41,011 nt of DNA from Sva-07 sp031426215 (GTDB taxonomy: Bacteria > Actinomycetota > Acidimicrobiia > Acidimicrobiales > Ilumatobacteraceae): assembly GCA_031426215.1 (NCBI GenBank), contig JANPKU010000080.1:1-41011 (forward strand), read 5' to 3'. Positions 24,535-32,773 of the stretch are shown here, one piece after another. The position numbers and the translations under genes were made by a program. Every line of letters begins with the position of its first letter. Within the stretch, counting starts at the first letter, position 1. The notes below the pieces were generated by a model. The model was not told the origin of the DNA, did not search any database, and was given only the letters and a program-made list of their open reading frames with translations.

Positions 24535-25233
24535 TCACGAATCGGTGCGATCCAGCCGATCGAGTCGGGTCAGGATCAACCGATCGAGTTCGAGCTCATC
24601 TGCCACCACGCGAGACTCGACGTCATCGAACAAGCACCAACCCGACACCTCGAAACTCCGGTCCCCGGCCGCTACGCGCGCCGCAGCCACCTGACTCGGG
24701 GCGCCGGGACTCGTCAAACGCACGTTGACCCCGTCTGCGAGCGCTCCGGCAATCGTGGCAAGTTCGATGCTGTTGACGCCCACGATGACGGGCAGACCGT
24801 CGATCGGCCTCAGCAACTCGATCTGGCGCACGACTGCAGCGTGACGGTCCGAGATGTCAGCGAGGAGTTCGATACCCCGATCGTCGTGTTCCCGAGCCCA
24901 CCGCGTCCCTGGGGCTGCGCCTGCGCCGATACCAAGGTGCAATCGACCCCCACTGATTCGCTGCACACTGGCCGCCGCGGCAGCGAGCACCGCAGGATGG
25001 CGGTTGGCGACATTGGCAACGAGTGACCCGATACCGATCGTGCTCGTGATCGACGCAAGCGCGCCGAGCAGCGTGAAACACTCGAGCACGTCACGGTCGC
25101 CCGCCAGGACCTTGCCGTCGAAGTGATCGAAGACCCAGGTCGTGTCGTAGCCGTCGCTCTCGGCCTGCAACACCGAGTCGCGCAACTGCGACCAGTCGTT
25201 GTGTGCAGAACTGAACTGGATGTCGATCAACAT
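24535..25233 (-). CDS. Luciferase-like (F420-type) monooxygenase family protein
   Basis: The 232 residues form a short LLM-type TIM barrel: an N-terminal strand DIQFSSAHNDWSQLRD, helix QAESDGYDTTWVFDHF, the segment SITSTIGIGSLVANVANRHPAVLAAAAASVQRISGGRLHLGIGAGAAP, and a C-terminal region LPVIVGVNSIELATIAGALADGVNV. These match flavin- or F420-dependent oxidoreductases of the bacterial luciferase family, which are abundant in actinobacteria. It is shorter than most (about 300 residues), lacking part of the middle of the barrel, so the reaction cannot be predicted. Start 25233 is used; GTG 25248 would add five residues. It converges with bioY with no gap. Confidence 0.75.
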   Translation of the reverse strand: MLIDIQFSSAHNDWSQLRDSVLQAESDGYDTTWVFDHFDGKVLAGDRDVLECFTLLGALASITSTIGIGSLVANVANRHPAVLAAAAASVQRISGGRLHLGIGAGAAPGTRWAREHDDRGIELLADISDRHAAVVRQIELLRPIDGLPVIVGVNSIELATIAGALADGVNVRLTSPGAPSQVAAARVAAGDRSFEVSGWCLFDDVESRVVADELELDRLILTRLDRLDRTDS

Positions 25234-25309
25234 GGCCGTCACGCGCACGATAGCCGGGGGAGCGTGAGCATGGCCGAGGGCATCCGCGAACTCTGTGGTA
25301 CCCCCACGT

Positions 25310-25315
25310 CATCAT
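25310..25315 (+). promoter_or_regulatory. -10-like hexamer CATCAT before rmuC
   Basis: CATCAT ends 7 bases before the ATG at 25323, which favours that start over the ATG at 25314. Confidence 0.35.
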
Positions 25316-25322
25316 GGGATGC

Positions 25323-26633
25323 ATGGAGATCGCACTGCTCATCGTCGCTGTCGTGTTGGCCGTCGGGGCCGCCGTGGGCGGATATCTGTTCGCTGTTCGC
25401 CGCACCGAGGCCGATCTGGCAGCGCACGCCGACGAACGTGCCGCCACCGCAGAATCGCTGCAGTATGCGGTCGACGCGGCAGTGCATAACGCCGTCGCCC
25501 AGGTTCGCGACCAGGCGACCGCCGAACGTGACGCCGCCGTCAGCGCCGCATTGCAGCAGACGGCAATCCTGCAGCGCGAACAGTTCGGAGCGATGGCGCT
25601 CGCCGCTCGAGAGCAGACCAGTGCCGAACTCACCTCCAAGAAGGACGTCATCGATTCTCGTCTCGACCAGGTGCACGCCGAGATGCGCACCGAACTCGCC
25701 AAGTTGAGCGAGATGGTCATCACACTGGGGCGCTCGTCCGCCGAGAACTTCGGGCAGGTCACCAACTCGTTGCAGGCCCATGCCGAGATCGCCAACACCC
25801 TGGCCGACTCGACGCGGGCGCTGCGCGAGGCGCTCGCCAATCCCCAGGCGCGTGGGCAGTGGGGTGAACGGATGGCCGAAGACGTGCTGCGTCTCGCCGG
25901 ATTCATCGAGAATCTCAACTACGTCAAACAGACCCAGATCGAAGGCGGCACCGGTCGCCCCGACTACACGTTCCCCATGCCCAAGGGCCACGCGCTCTAC
26001 ATGGACGTCAAGTTTCCGATGGCCTCGTACCTGCGCTATCTCGAAGTCGACACCAACGCCGAGCGCGACGTCCATCTCAAGCGGTTTCTCGCCGACGTTC
26101 GCCTGCGGGTGAGAGAGCTCGCCAAACGCGACTATTCGGGCGAGAGCGACACCCCATCGGTCGACTACGTGCTGTTGTTCATCCCCAACGAGCAGCTCAC
26201 GGGATTCATCCACGAACACGACGCCAGCCTCCTCGACGAGGCAATGGGCCAGAAGGTCGTGCTGTGTTCGCCGCTCACACTGTTCGCGTTCCTCGGGGTG
26301 ATCCGCCAAGCGTTCGACAACTTCATGATCGAACAGACCAGCGAAGAGATTCTCCAGTTGCTCGGCACGTTCGGTGCCCAGTGGCGCAAGTACAACGAGC
26401 AGGTCGACTCGGTGAAGAAGAAGTTCGACCAGGTCGATCGGGCCTTCGAACAGCTCACCGGCCCACGCCGCCGCCAGCTCGAGAAGCCGCTGCGTCAGCT
26501 CGACGAGCTCCGGCTGCAGCGCAACCTCCCCGTCGACGGGGAACTGTTCGCGACATCCATCGTTCGCGATGATGTCGCCGATGACGACACCGACACGCCG
26601 CCCGGCGGCACGATTCGGATGCTCGGCGCATGA
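25323..26633 (+). CDS. rmuC: DNA recombination protein RmuC homolog
   Basis: The 436-residue protein has an N-terminal membrane segment (EIALLIVAVVLAVGAAVGGYLF), a long Ala/Gln/Glu-rich coiled coil (about 25-165), and the RmuC nuclease-like core: NPQARGQWGERMAEDVLRLAGF, the catalytic-type region GRPDYTFPMPKGHALYMDVKFP, DYVLLFIPNEQL and LFAFLGVIRQAF. RmuC limits inversions at short inverted repeats and is related to restriction-type endonucleases. The gene lies just before xseA on the same strand, 59 bases apart, making a DNA-metabolism group. The last 30 residues are acidic and not part of the core. Confidence 0.9.
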   Translation: MEIALLIVAVVLAVGAAVGGYLFAVRRTEADLAAHADERAATAESLQYAVDAAVHNAVAQVRDQATAERDAAVSAALQQTAILQREQFGAMALAAREQTSAELTSKKDVIDSRLDQVHAEMRTELAKLSEMVITLGRSSAENFGQVTNSLQAHAEIANTLADSTRALREALANPQARGQWGERMAEDVLRLAGFIENLNYVKQTQIEGGTGRPDYTFPMPKGHALYMDVKFPMASYLRYLEVDTNAERDVHLKRFLADVRLRVRELAKRDYSGESDTPSVDYVLLFIPNEQLTGFIHEHDASLLDEAMGQKVVLCSPLTLFAFLGVIRQAFDNFMIEQTSEEILQLLGTFGAQWRKYNEQVDSVKKKFDQVDRAFEQLTGPRRRQLEKPLRQLDELRLQRNLPVDGELFATSIVRDDVADDDTDTPPGGTIRMLGA

Positions 26634-26679
26634 CCGACCTCGCATCACCATCGAATCACCGCCGGCGGCTGCCGACTGA

Positions 26680-26685
26680 TTGAAT
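26680..26685 (+). promoter_or_regulatory. -10-like hexamer TTGAAT before xseA
   Basis: TTGAAT ends 7 bases before the GTG at 26693. It lacks the usual A at position 2, so support is weak. Confidence 0.25.
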
Positions 26686-26692
26686 CGGGCCC

Positions 26693-28141
26693 GTGAGCCA
26701 GCCCGCGTTCGACTTCGGCGACGACGAACTCGACGACGCAGCGAACCCCACGTACTCGGTCGGTGAACTCGCCGACGCCATCAACGACACGTTGCGTCGG
26801 GGGTTCTCCGATGGTGTGTGGGTCCGCGGTGAGATCACCGGGTGGAGCGATCGTGGCCGACACGCTTATTTCACGCTCGTCGACGACGCCGACACATCAG
26901 AACCGGGCGGAAACCGACGAGGGCAGGCCGTCGTCAACGTCCAGTTCTTCGCCAATGCCCGTATGCGGCTGCGCCCGATGCTGCAGAAACACCGGCTCCG
27001 ACTCGGCGACGGCATGAAGGTGCGGGTGTTCGGTTACCTCGACTACTACGCACCGAATGGTCGGATCGGTCTGAAGATGACCGGTATCGACCCGAAGTAC
27101 ACGCTCGGCGACATCGCTGCGTCACGCGACGACGTGATCCGACGGCTCGTCGCCGACGGGCTCCTCGACGAGAACAAACGCCGGGTGCTGTCGCCGATCC
27201 CGTTGCGAGTCGGTGTGGTCACGAGCGTCGGCACCGCGGCGTGGCACGACTTCCACGACGAACTCCAACGCAGCGCCATGGGCTTCGTGCTCACCGTCAT
27301 CGACACCCGAGTGCAAGGCGAATTCGCAGTGGACACGGTTGCTGCTGCCATCGTCACACTGTCGCGGCGAATCGACCTCGATGCCGTCGTGGTGATCCGG
27401 GGCGGAGGTGCCCGCAACGAACTGGCCGTGTTCGACGCAGAGCGAATCGCCCGCGCCATCGCAACGTCACCGATCCCCGTACTCACCGGACTCGGCCACG
27501 AGATCGACCGCAGCGTCGCCGACGAAGTCGCACACACCACGCTCAAGACACCCACCGCATGCGCCGGCGAGTTGATCTCCCGCGCGGCGCGGTACTCCGC
27601 AGACACCGAAGCAGCCTTCGCCTCGATCATGCGAGAGAGCACGAGTGCACTCAACGCCGCCACCACCGAGCTGTCCGAGACCGCCCACCGCATCGTCCGG
27701 CGCACTCACGCTGCAGTCGAACGCGCCGACGAGCGACTCGGCCTGCGGGTCCACACCCTTGCTCGCACCGCACCCGCATCCCTCACTCAGGCCGATCGAC
27801 GCCTCCTCGATGCACAGCAACAGGTCCTCACCAGGGCACGTGCGATCATCGAGCGATCCGGCAATCGTCTCGACGTGATCGCAGCACGCGTCGCCGGCGT
27901 CGATCCTGCGGTCCAGCTGGCCCGCGGCTGGTCGATCACCCGACGCTCCGACGGCACGATCCTGCGCTCGGTCGCCGATCTCGGCGTCGACGACACGATC
28001 ACCACTTCGCTCGCCGACGGCACGATCACCAGCACGATCACCGGCACGATGACCGGCACGATGACCGGCATGATGACCACGACCTCGACCGACGGCATCA
28101 CGCACCACGACCCCCATGAACGCACGCAACAGGAGGACTGA
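26693..28141 (+). CDS. xseA: Exodeoxyribonuclease VII large subunit
   Basis: Exonuclease VII degrades single-stranded DNA from both ends. The 482 residues have the N-terminal OB-fold (YSVGELADAINDTLRRGFSDGVWVRGEITGW), the catalytic domain with the family segments RVGVVTSVGTAAWHDF, VVIRGGGARNELAVFD and IPVLTGLGHEIDRSVADEVAHTTLKTPTACAGEL, then a long coiled coil and the C-terminal segment DPAVQLARGWSITRRSDG. After this, five 12-base repeats (28018-28077) encode a GT(I/M)T-type repeat, not a family feature. xseB begins 4 bases after the stop. The start is GTG. Confidence 0.96.
   Translation: MSQPAFDFGDDELDDAANPTYSVGELADAINDTLRRGFSDGVWVRGEITGWSDRGRHAYFTLVDDADTSEPGGNRRGQAVVNVQFFANARMRLRPMLQKHRLRLGDGMKVRVFGYLDYYAPNGRIGLKMTGIDPKYTLGDIAASRDDVIRRLVADGLLDENKRRVLSPIPLRVGVVTSVGTAAWHDFHDELQRSAMGFVLTVIDTRVQGEFAVDTVAAAIVTLSRRIDLDAVVVIRGGGARNELAVFDAERIARAIATSPIPVLTGLGHEIDRSVADEVAHTTLKTPTACAGELISRAARYSADTEAAFASIMRESTSALNAATTELSETAHRIVRRTHAAVERADERLGLRVHTLARTAPASLTQADRRLLDAQQQVLTRARAIIERSGNRLDVIAARVAGVDPAVQLARGWSITRRSDGTILRSVADLGVDDTITTSLADGTITSTITGTMTGTMTGMMTTTSTDGITHHDPHERTQQED
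28018..28077 (+). repeat. Five 12-bp tandem repeats in the 3' end of xseA
   Basis: Units of the form CGGCACGATSAC (five copies, two identical, others with one or two changes) encode four residues each. They preserve the reading frame at any copy number. Confidence 0.75.
28131..28136 (+). promoter_or_regulatory. Ribosome binding site of xseB
   Basis: AGGAGG lies 9 bases before the ATG at 28146, inside the end of xseA. It sets the xseB start. Confidence 0.75.
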
Positions 28142-28145
28142 CCCC

Positions 28146-28367
28146 ATGACTGACGGACCCACCCCCGGCTACACCGATGCACTCGGCGAACTCGACTCGA
28201 TCCTGCGCGAACTCGAAGGGTCCGATGTCGACGTCGACCACCTGGCCGATCGGGTCGCGCGTGCATCGCAACTCATCACGCTCTGCCGCTCGAAGATCTC
28301 CGCTGCCCAGTTACGAATCGAACAGGTCACCGCCGATCTCGACGCCATCGCCGACCCTGAACCGTGA
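28146..28367 (+). CDS. xseB: Exodeoxyribonuclease VII small subunit
   Basis: The 73-residue helical protein binds several copies to the large subunit coiled coil. The family pattern is visible in YTDALGELDSILRELEGSDVDVDHLADRVARASQLITLCRSKI and the following LRIEQV. The start has a perfect AGGAGG ribosome binding site within the end of xseA, and the genes are 4 bases apart, so they are co-translated. The palindrome at 28373-28411 follows 5 bases after the stop. Confidence 0.93.
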   Translation: MTDGPTPGYTDALGELDSILRELEGSDVDVDHLADRVARASQLITLCRSKISAAQLRIEQVTADLDAIADPEP

Positions 28368-28372
28368 CCGAG

Positions 28373-28411
28373 GAAATGAAACCGACGGGTCAGACCCCAC
28401 GGTTTCATTTC
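28373..28411. terminator. Palindromic 3'-end element, copy 3, between convergent genes
   Basis: GAAATGAAACCG (28373-28384) and CGGTTTCATTTC (28400-28411) are perfect 12-bp arms. Inside, GGGTC-A-GACCC forms another 5-bp stem, with a 2-base mismatch between the two stems. The stop codon of the minus-strand gene (28405-28407) is part of the right arm. It fits a bidirectional terminator. Confidence 0.75.
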
Positions 28412-29184
28412 GGTGAGTCGACTCGGGGCTGCCAGATGGCGGCGTGGAGCGCACTCCACACTGCGACGCCATTGGCCGTCACCTCGACGTCGAGATCGAC
28501 GAAGCGGTGCCCTTTTCGTTCGTACTCGGCGGCAACCCGCCCGCGGACCTGCACTGCGTCTCCGTCACGAACGAGGCCACGGTGTCGGGCACGCGTGCCG
28601 ACATGGATCCATGGCCCCAACTCGACGTTGAGATGGAGCACCGAGTTGGCCTGCCGAGCCAAGAAACCGGGATGGCACACGGCGCCGCCTTCGTAGACGT
28701 CGTGCTCGTCGCGGACCTCGGCGAGATACACCGCAGCGGGCGCCCGCCGGAACGTGAACTCCAACGTGCCCAGGGTGGTGCCGTCTGCGAGCAGCGCAGC
28801 GGTCGCCGGTGGCACTGCATCGGGTCGTGGAGCAGTGGATACGTCGACCACCGGTGGCAGCAACTCGTCGAGCGCTGCCCGACCTGTTGCGCGCACCGTG
28901 CCGTCGCGACCGGTCACCGTCAACGATCCGTCGTCGTCGAGACGGACCTCGACCAGTTCGCCGTCGTACACCGGCGAAACGAAACGGGCCTCCATCGTCG
29001 AGGCCGAGAGGAACGGAGCACCCCAGCGATCGAGACACGGTTGGGTCATGTACGCCCACACATCTACGCCGGGAACCAGTCCACCTCGGAACCCGTAGGT
29101 CTGCGCAACCGAGTCGTCGTGCATACGATTCGTCGAGTCGGTGGCCGTGTTGTAGGCCTCGACGGTGACGGTCACGGCGCCCAT
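28405..29184 (-). CDS. MaoC-like / hot-dog-fold protein
   Basis: The 259 residues look like a double hot-dog protein of the MaoC hydratase/thioesterase type. The N-half has TDSTNRMHDDSVAQTYGFRGGLVPGVDVWAY, where the spacing of D, N and H and the following GGLVPG resemble the R-specific hydratase motif. The second half has WIHVGTRARHRGLVRDGDAVQVRGRVAAEYERKGHRFVDLDVEVTANG, typical of a second hot-dog strand set. Substrate unknown; an acyl-CoA or similar thioester is likely. It is divergent from crtE with 100 bases between. Start 29184 is supported by CAGGGT 6 bases upstream. Its last bases lie in the palindrome at 28373. Confidence 0.7.
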   Translation of the reverse strand: MGAVTVTVEAYNTATDSTNRMHDDSVAQTYGFRGGLVPGVDVWAYMTQPCLDRWGAPFLSASTMEARFVSPVYDGELVEVRLDDDGSLTVTGRDGTVRATGRAALDELLPPVVDVSTAPRPDAVPPATAALLADGTTLGTLEFTFRRAPAAVYLAEVRDEHDVYEGGAVCHPGFLARQANSVLHLNVELGPWIHVGTRARHRGLVRDGDAVQVRGRVAAEYERKGHRFVDLDVEVTANGVAVWSALHAAIWQPRVDSPK

Positions 29185-29190
29185 CGGCAC

Positions 29191-29196
29191 ACCCTG
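29191..29196 (-). promoter_or_regulatory. -10-like hexamer CAGGGT before the hot-dog gene
   Basis: On the minus strand CAGGGT ends 6 bases before the ATG at 29184. Confidence 0.3.
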
Positions 29197-29284
29197 CCAC
29201 GTGCCGACGGACACGTCCGAACCGGGTGGTGTCTCGATGCACGTCGGGGCGGGCCAGCTGACACAGCAGTAACCTGGAAACAAG

Positions 29285-30346
29285 ATGTCTGGAAACGCCC
29301 CAACCAGCCTCCGATCGATCGCCGATCGGGTGGAGGCTCGGCTCGATGAACTGCTGAGCGCCGAGCGTGAGCGCTGGGTGGCGTTCGACGCCGACCTCGC
29401 CCAGCCGATCGATGAGATCCGCCGACTGGTGATGTCCGGTGGAAAGCGGCTGCGTCCGGCGTTCACCCACTGGGGATACGTGGGTGCCGGTGGCGGCACC
29501 GATGACCAGATCGACGTCGACGCCGGTGCCGCATTCGAACTGATGCATGCGTTCGCCCTGTTCCACGACGACGTGATGGACGATGCCGTCACCCGCCGAG
29601 GACAGCCGACCACGCACACGCTCGCCGCTGAGCAACACGCGGCGCATGGCTGGGTCGGTGAATCGCGTCGCTACGGCGAGGGTGTGGCCATCCTGGTCGG
29701 CGACCTGGCGTTCGTGTACGCCGACCGCCTGATGGAGGGTGCTCCGCCCGAGGCCATGCGGATCTGGAACGAACTGCGCATCGAGCTGAACATCGGCCAA
29801 TTCCTCGACATCCTCGGATCGGTCCAGAGCATCCGCGACGTCGACAAGGCCGAACGAATCTGCCGGTACAAGTCGGGAAAGTACACCATCGAGCGGCCGT
29901 TGCATCTCGGGGCCGTACTCGCCGCGCCAGAGCGCGAGGACGAGTTGCTCCCCGCTCTCAGCGCATACGGTCTCCCGCTCGGCGACGCCTTCCAGATGCG
30001 CGACGACGTGATGGGCGCCTTCGGCGAGGAGAGCCTCACCGGGAAGTCGGTCGGCGGTGATCTGCGTGAAGGCAAGCCCACACCGCTGCTGGCGCGAGCT
30101 GTGCGATCGGCCGATCCAGCGCAGCTCGCAGTGCTCGCCGGGGTGGGAGCGCCCGACCTCGACGGCCACGGTGTCGCCCGAATTCAACAGACGATCATCG
30201 ACACAGGTGCTCTCGACGAACTCGAAGCCCACATCACCGAGATCACCGAGCGAGCGATTGCAGCCATCGAGGACGCACCGATCGTCGACATTGCGAAGTC
30301 CGAGCTCATCGAGCTCGCCGAGTACGTCAGCTGGAGGAGTGTCTAA
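29285..30346 (+). CDS. crtE: Geranylgeranyl diphosphate synthase (polyprenyl synthetase)
   Basis: The 353-residue prenyltransferase condenses isoprenyl diphosphates to the C20 precursor of carotenoids. The GGKRLRP motif is at 52-58, the first Asp-rich motif DDVMD at 95-99, and the second Asp-rich motif RDDVMG at 239-244, where the last Asp of the classical DDxxD is Gly, as in many actinobacterial enzymes. The KSGKYTIERPLHLGA segment is typical. Adjacent genes for phytoene synthase and desaturase make the C20 product likely. The ATG start has GGAAAC upstream. It is the first gene of the carotenoid operon; its TAA stop overlaps the ATG of a six-codon minicistron before crtI. Confidence 0.92.
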   Translation: MSGNAPTSLRSIADRVEARLDELLSAERERWVAFDADLAQPIDEIRRLVMSGGKRLRPAFTHWGYVGAGGGTDDQIDVDAGAAFELMHAFALFHDDVMDDAVTRRGQPTTHTLAAEQHAAHGWVGESRRYGEGVAILVGDLAFVYADRLMEGAPPEAMRIWNELRIELNIGQFLDILGSVQSIRDVDKAERICRYKSGKYTIERPLHLGAVLAAPEREDELLPALSAYGLPLGDAFQMRDDVMGAFGEESLTGKSVGGDLREGKPTPLLARAVRSADPAQLAVLAGVGAPDLDGHGVARIQQTIIDTGALDELEAHITEITERAIAAIEDAPIVDIAKSELIELAEYVSWRSV

Positions 30347-30366
30347 TGAAGGTGAGCACACAGTGA
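30333..30366 (+). promoter_or_regulatory. Ribosome binding site and six-codon minicistron before crtI
   Basis: GGAGGAG (30333-30339) is 6 bases from an ATG at 30346 that opens a tiny frame, MKVSTQ, whose TGA (30364-30366) overlaps the GTG start of crtI (30363). The best ribosome binding site in this junction thus serves the minicistron, and crtI would be started by re-initiation. TGAAGGT occurs at both starts, suggesting a small duplication. AAGGTGAG also lies before the GTG and could act directly. Confidence 0.45.
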
Positions 30367-31838
30367 AGGTCGTCGTCGTCGGAGCCGGCCTCGGCGGTCT
30401 GTCGGCCGCCGCCCACTTGGCAAAGGCTGGCCACGAGGTGACCATCGTCGAGCGCGACGCCATCCCTGGCGGTCGGGCCGGGATGATCACCGAGCAGGGG
30501 TTCCGTCTCGACAACGGTCCCACGGTGCTCACCATGCCCAACCTTCTCGAGGATGCCTTCAACGCTGCGGGCGCCGAGATGAAGGACTACATCACCGTCA
30601 ACCCCGTCGACCCGATGTATCGCGCCGTGTACGCCGATGGCTCCACGCTCTTCGTGCGCCACGGCCGTGAAGCCATGACCCAGGAGATCCGCGAGTTCTC
30701 CGGGCCGAAGGACGCCGAAGCCTTCGGCCGATTCTGCGACTGGCTCGAAAAGCTGTACCGAGCCGAGATGGACTCGTTCATCGACGCCAACTTCGACAGT
30801 CCGCTCGATCTGATCAAGCCGTGGAAGTCAGGCCTCGAACTCGTCAAGATGGGCGGCTTCGGCAAGCTGGGCAAGAAGGTGGCGTCGTTCTTCGATGACG
30901 ACCGACTGCAGCGCATCTTCAGCTTCCAGTCGATGTACGCCGGTCTTGCGCCATACGAAGCGCTCGCGCTGTACGCGGTGATCACCTACATGGACTCCGT
31001 CGAGGGCGTGTTCGTTCCCGAAGGCGGCATGCACATGATGGCCGCCGGGCTCGCCGACGCGGTCACCGATGCCGGCGTCGAGATCCGCTATTCGTCACCG
31101 GTCACCCGCATCCTGCGCAAGCCCGGGGGCGCCGTCACCGGAGTCGAGATCGGGGGCTCCGAACGATTCGACGCTGACGCCGTCGTGTGCAACGTCGACC
31201 TTCCGGTCGCCTACCGCGAGCTGTTGCCGGGCATCGACGCTCCTCGGGCCGCCCGCAAGGGCCAGTACTCGCCGTCGTGTCTGCTCTGGGTGGCCGGCGT
31301 GAAGGGCATGCCGCCAGCCGACGCGAGCCATCACAACATCCACTTCGGTGAGGACTGGGACGGTTCGTTCAAGGCGCTCATCCACGACGGGGTGCGCATG
31401 CCTGACCCGTCGATCCTGGTCACGCTGCACAGCCTCGACGACCGCTCGCTCGCGCCCGAAGGCCACTCGAGCATCTACGTGCTCGAACCCACCCCGAACC
31501 TCAGTGGCACGATCGACTGGTCGAAGGAACGCGACACGATCGTCGACAGTCTGCGCGCTCGCGTCGACTCACTCGGGTATCCCACCGAGGTGGTCGTCGA
31601 GGAGATCTACGACCCTCAGGACTGGGAGCGCATGGGCATGGAACAAGGCACCCCGTTCGCGCTTGCGCACACGTTCTTCCAGACGGGCCCGTTCCGACCG
31701 AACAACGTCAACAAGAAGGTGCCGGGGCTCGTGTTCACCGGGTCGTCCACCCTGCCCGGTGTCGGTGTGCCGATGGTGCTCGTGTCGGGAAAGCTCGCCG
31801 CTGAGCGCGTCGACCAGTACGCACGGCAGCGACGTTGA
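30363..31838 (+). CDS. crtI: Phytoene desaturase
   Basis: CrtI is an FAD enzyme that desaturates phytoene stepwise to lycopene or a related product. The 491 residues begin with the dinucleotide-binding motif VVVVGAGLGGLSAAAHLAKAGHEVTIVERD and GGRAG. The middle has the CrtI segments RLDNGPTVLTMP and FSFQSMYAGLAPYEALALYAVITYMDSVEGVFVPEGGMHMM. The C-terminal family motif lies in GLVFTGSSTLPGVGVPMVLVSGKLAAERV. The start codon is GTG 30363. The stop TGA overlaps the ATG of crtB by one base (TGATG), so the two are coupled. A second CrtI-type gene is found at 33655. Confidence 0.95.
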   Translation: MKVVVVGAGLGGLSAAAHLAKAGHEVTIVERDAIPGGRAGMITEQGFRLDNGPTVLTMPNLLEDAFNAAGAEMKDYITVNPVDPMYRAVYADGSTLFVRHGREAMTQEIREFSGPKDAEAFGRFCDWLEKLYRAEMDSFIDANFDSPLDLIKPWKSGLELVKMGGFGKLGKKVASFFDDDRLQRIFSFQSMYAGLAPYEALALYAVITYMDSVEGVFVPEGGMHMMAAGLADAVTDAGVEIRYSSPVTRILRKPGGAVTGVEIGGSERFDADAVVCNVDLPVAYRELLPGIDAPRAARKGQYSPSCLLWVAGVKGMPPADASHHNIHFGEDWDGSFKALIHDGVRMPDPSILVTLHSLDDRSLAPEGHSSIYVLEPTPNLSGTIDWSKERDTIVDSLRARVDSLGYPTEVVVEEIYDPQDWERMGMEQGTPFALAHTFFQTGPFRPNNVNKKVPGLVFTGSSTLPGVGVPMVLVSGKLAAERVDQYARQRR

Positions 31839-32773
31839 TGGCGAAGGTGACATCGGTGCTTCGTCACGGCAAGAAGCCGCCGACACCGACCACCCACATG
31901 CTGCCGGCCGGGCCGGTCACGCTCGACCAGAGTTATGAGCTGTGCCGCGAGTTCAACAAGCGTCATGGCACCACCTACTACTGGTCGACCAAGGTGCTGC
32001 CGAAGATCAAACAGCACCACGTGCACGCGCTCTACGCGTTCGCCCGTTACGCCGACGACATCGTCGACGAGATCCCGTCGCAGGGTGGGCGCGATGTTCC
32101 GACCGAGGTGCGCGCCGCGGCGCTCGCCGACTTCGGTGACCGGTTCTTCGCTGATCTCGAGACCGGCAAGTCGGACGATCCCGTCCTCAAGGCGGTCGTG
32201 CACACGGTGCGAGCGTTCGACATCGACCCCGACGGATTTCGACGGTTCCTGCGCTCGATGACGATGGACCTCACCGTCGAGAACTACGCCACCTGGGATG
32301 ACCTCCTCGTCTACATGGACGGCTCGGCAGCGGTGATCGGCGAGTTGATGCTCCCGATCCTCGAGCCGGTCGACTACGACAAGGCGTTACCGCACGCCCG
32401 CGATCTCGGCAACGCATTCCAGCTCACGAATTTCCTGCGCGACATCGACGAAGATCTCGACCGGGGCCGCCAGTACGTCCCGCTGGAGGACACCGACCGC
32501 TTCGGAGTCGAACTCGGCCACAGACGAGTGACCCCCGAATTCGTCGGGCTGATGCGCTTCGAGATCGACCGATGCCGCGAGCTGTACCGGTCGGCGCAGA
32601 TCGGCATCGACCTGCTGCCCGACCGCTCGGCCAAGTGTGTCGGGGCCGCGCATGCGCTCTACGGGCGGATTCTCGACAAGATCGAGGCCCAGGACTATGA
32701 CGTGTTCACGTCTCGGGCGAGCGTGTCGACCACCGAGAAGGCGACCATGGTTGCCAAGCTCCTGCTCCCGTGA
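31838..32773 (+). CDS. crtB: Phytoene synthase
   Basis: CrtB joins two geranylgeranyl diphosphates to phytoene. The 311 residues carry the two Asp-rich motifs: YADDIVDE with D73, D74 and D77, and NFLRDIDEDLDRGRQYVP with D202-D206. The TTYYWSTKVLP and YCxxVAG-like region (LVYMDGSAAVIGELML) are of the expected type. Start ATG 31838 overlaps the crtI stop; the crtB stop overlaps the GTG of the cruF-like gene (GTGA). The order crtE-crtI-crtB is a common actinobacterial arrangement. Confidence 0.95.
   Translation: MAKVTSVLRHGKKPPTPTTHMLPAGPVTLDQSYELCREFNKRHGTTYYWSTKVLPKIKQHHVHALYAFARYADDIVDEIPSQGGRDVPTEVRAAALADFGDRFFADLETGKSDDPVLKAVVHTVRAFDIDPDGFRRFLRSMTMDLTVENYATWDDLLVYMDGSAAVIGELMLPILEPVDYDKALPHARDLGNAFQLTNFLRDIDEDLDRGRQYVPLEDTDRFGVELGHRRVTPEFVGLMRFEIDRCRELYRSAQIGIDLLPDRSAKCVGAAHALYGRILDKIEAQDYDVFTSRASVSTTEKATMVAKLLLP

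Noticed and set aside
26842..28119. Plus-strand frame of 425 codons rich in Arg and His
   Set aside because: Lies in another frame of xseA, which has complete family motifs; the composition is typical of an out-of-frame translation.
28565..30562. Minus-strand open frame of 665 codons across crtE and the hot-dog gene
   Set aside because: It runs antisense to crtE and in another frame of the hot-dog gene; the translation is Arg/Gly-rich without motifs.
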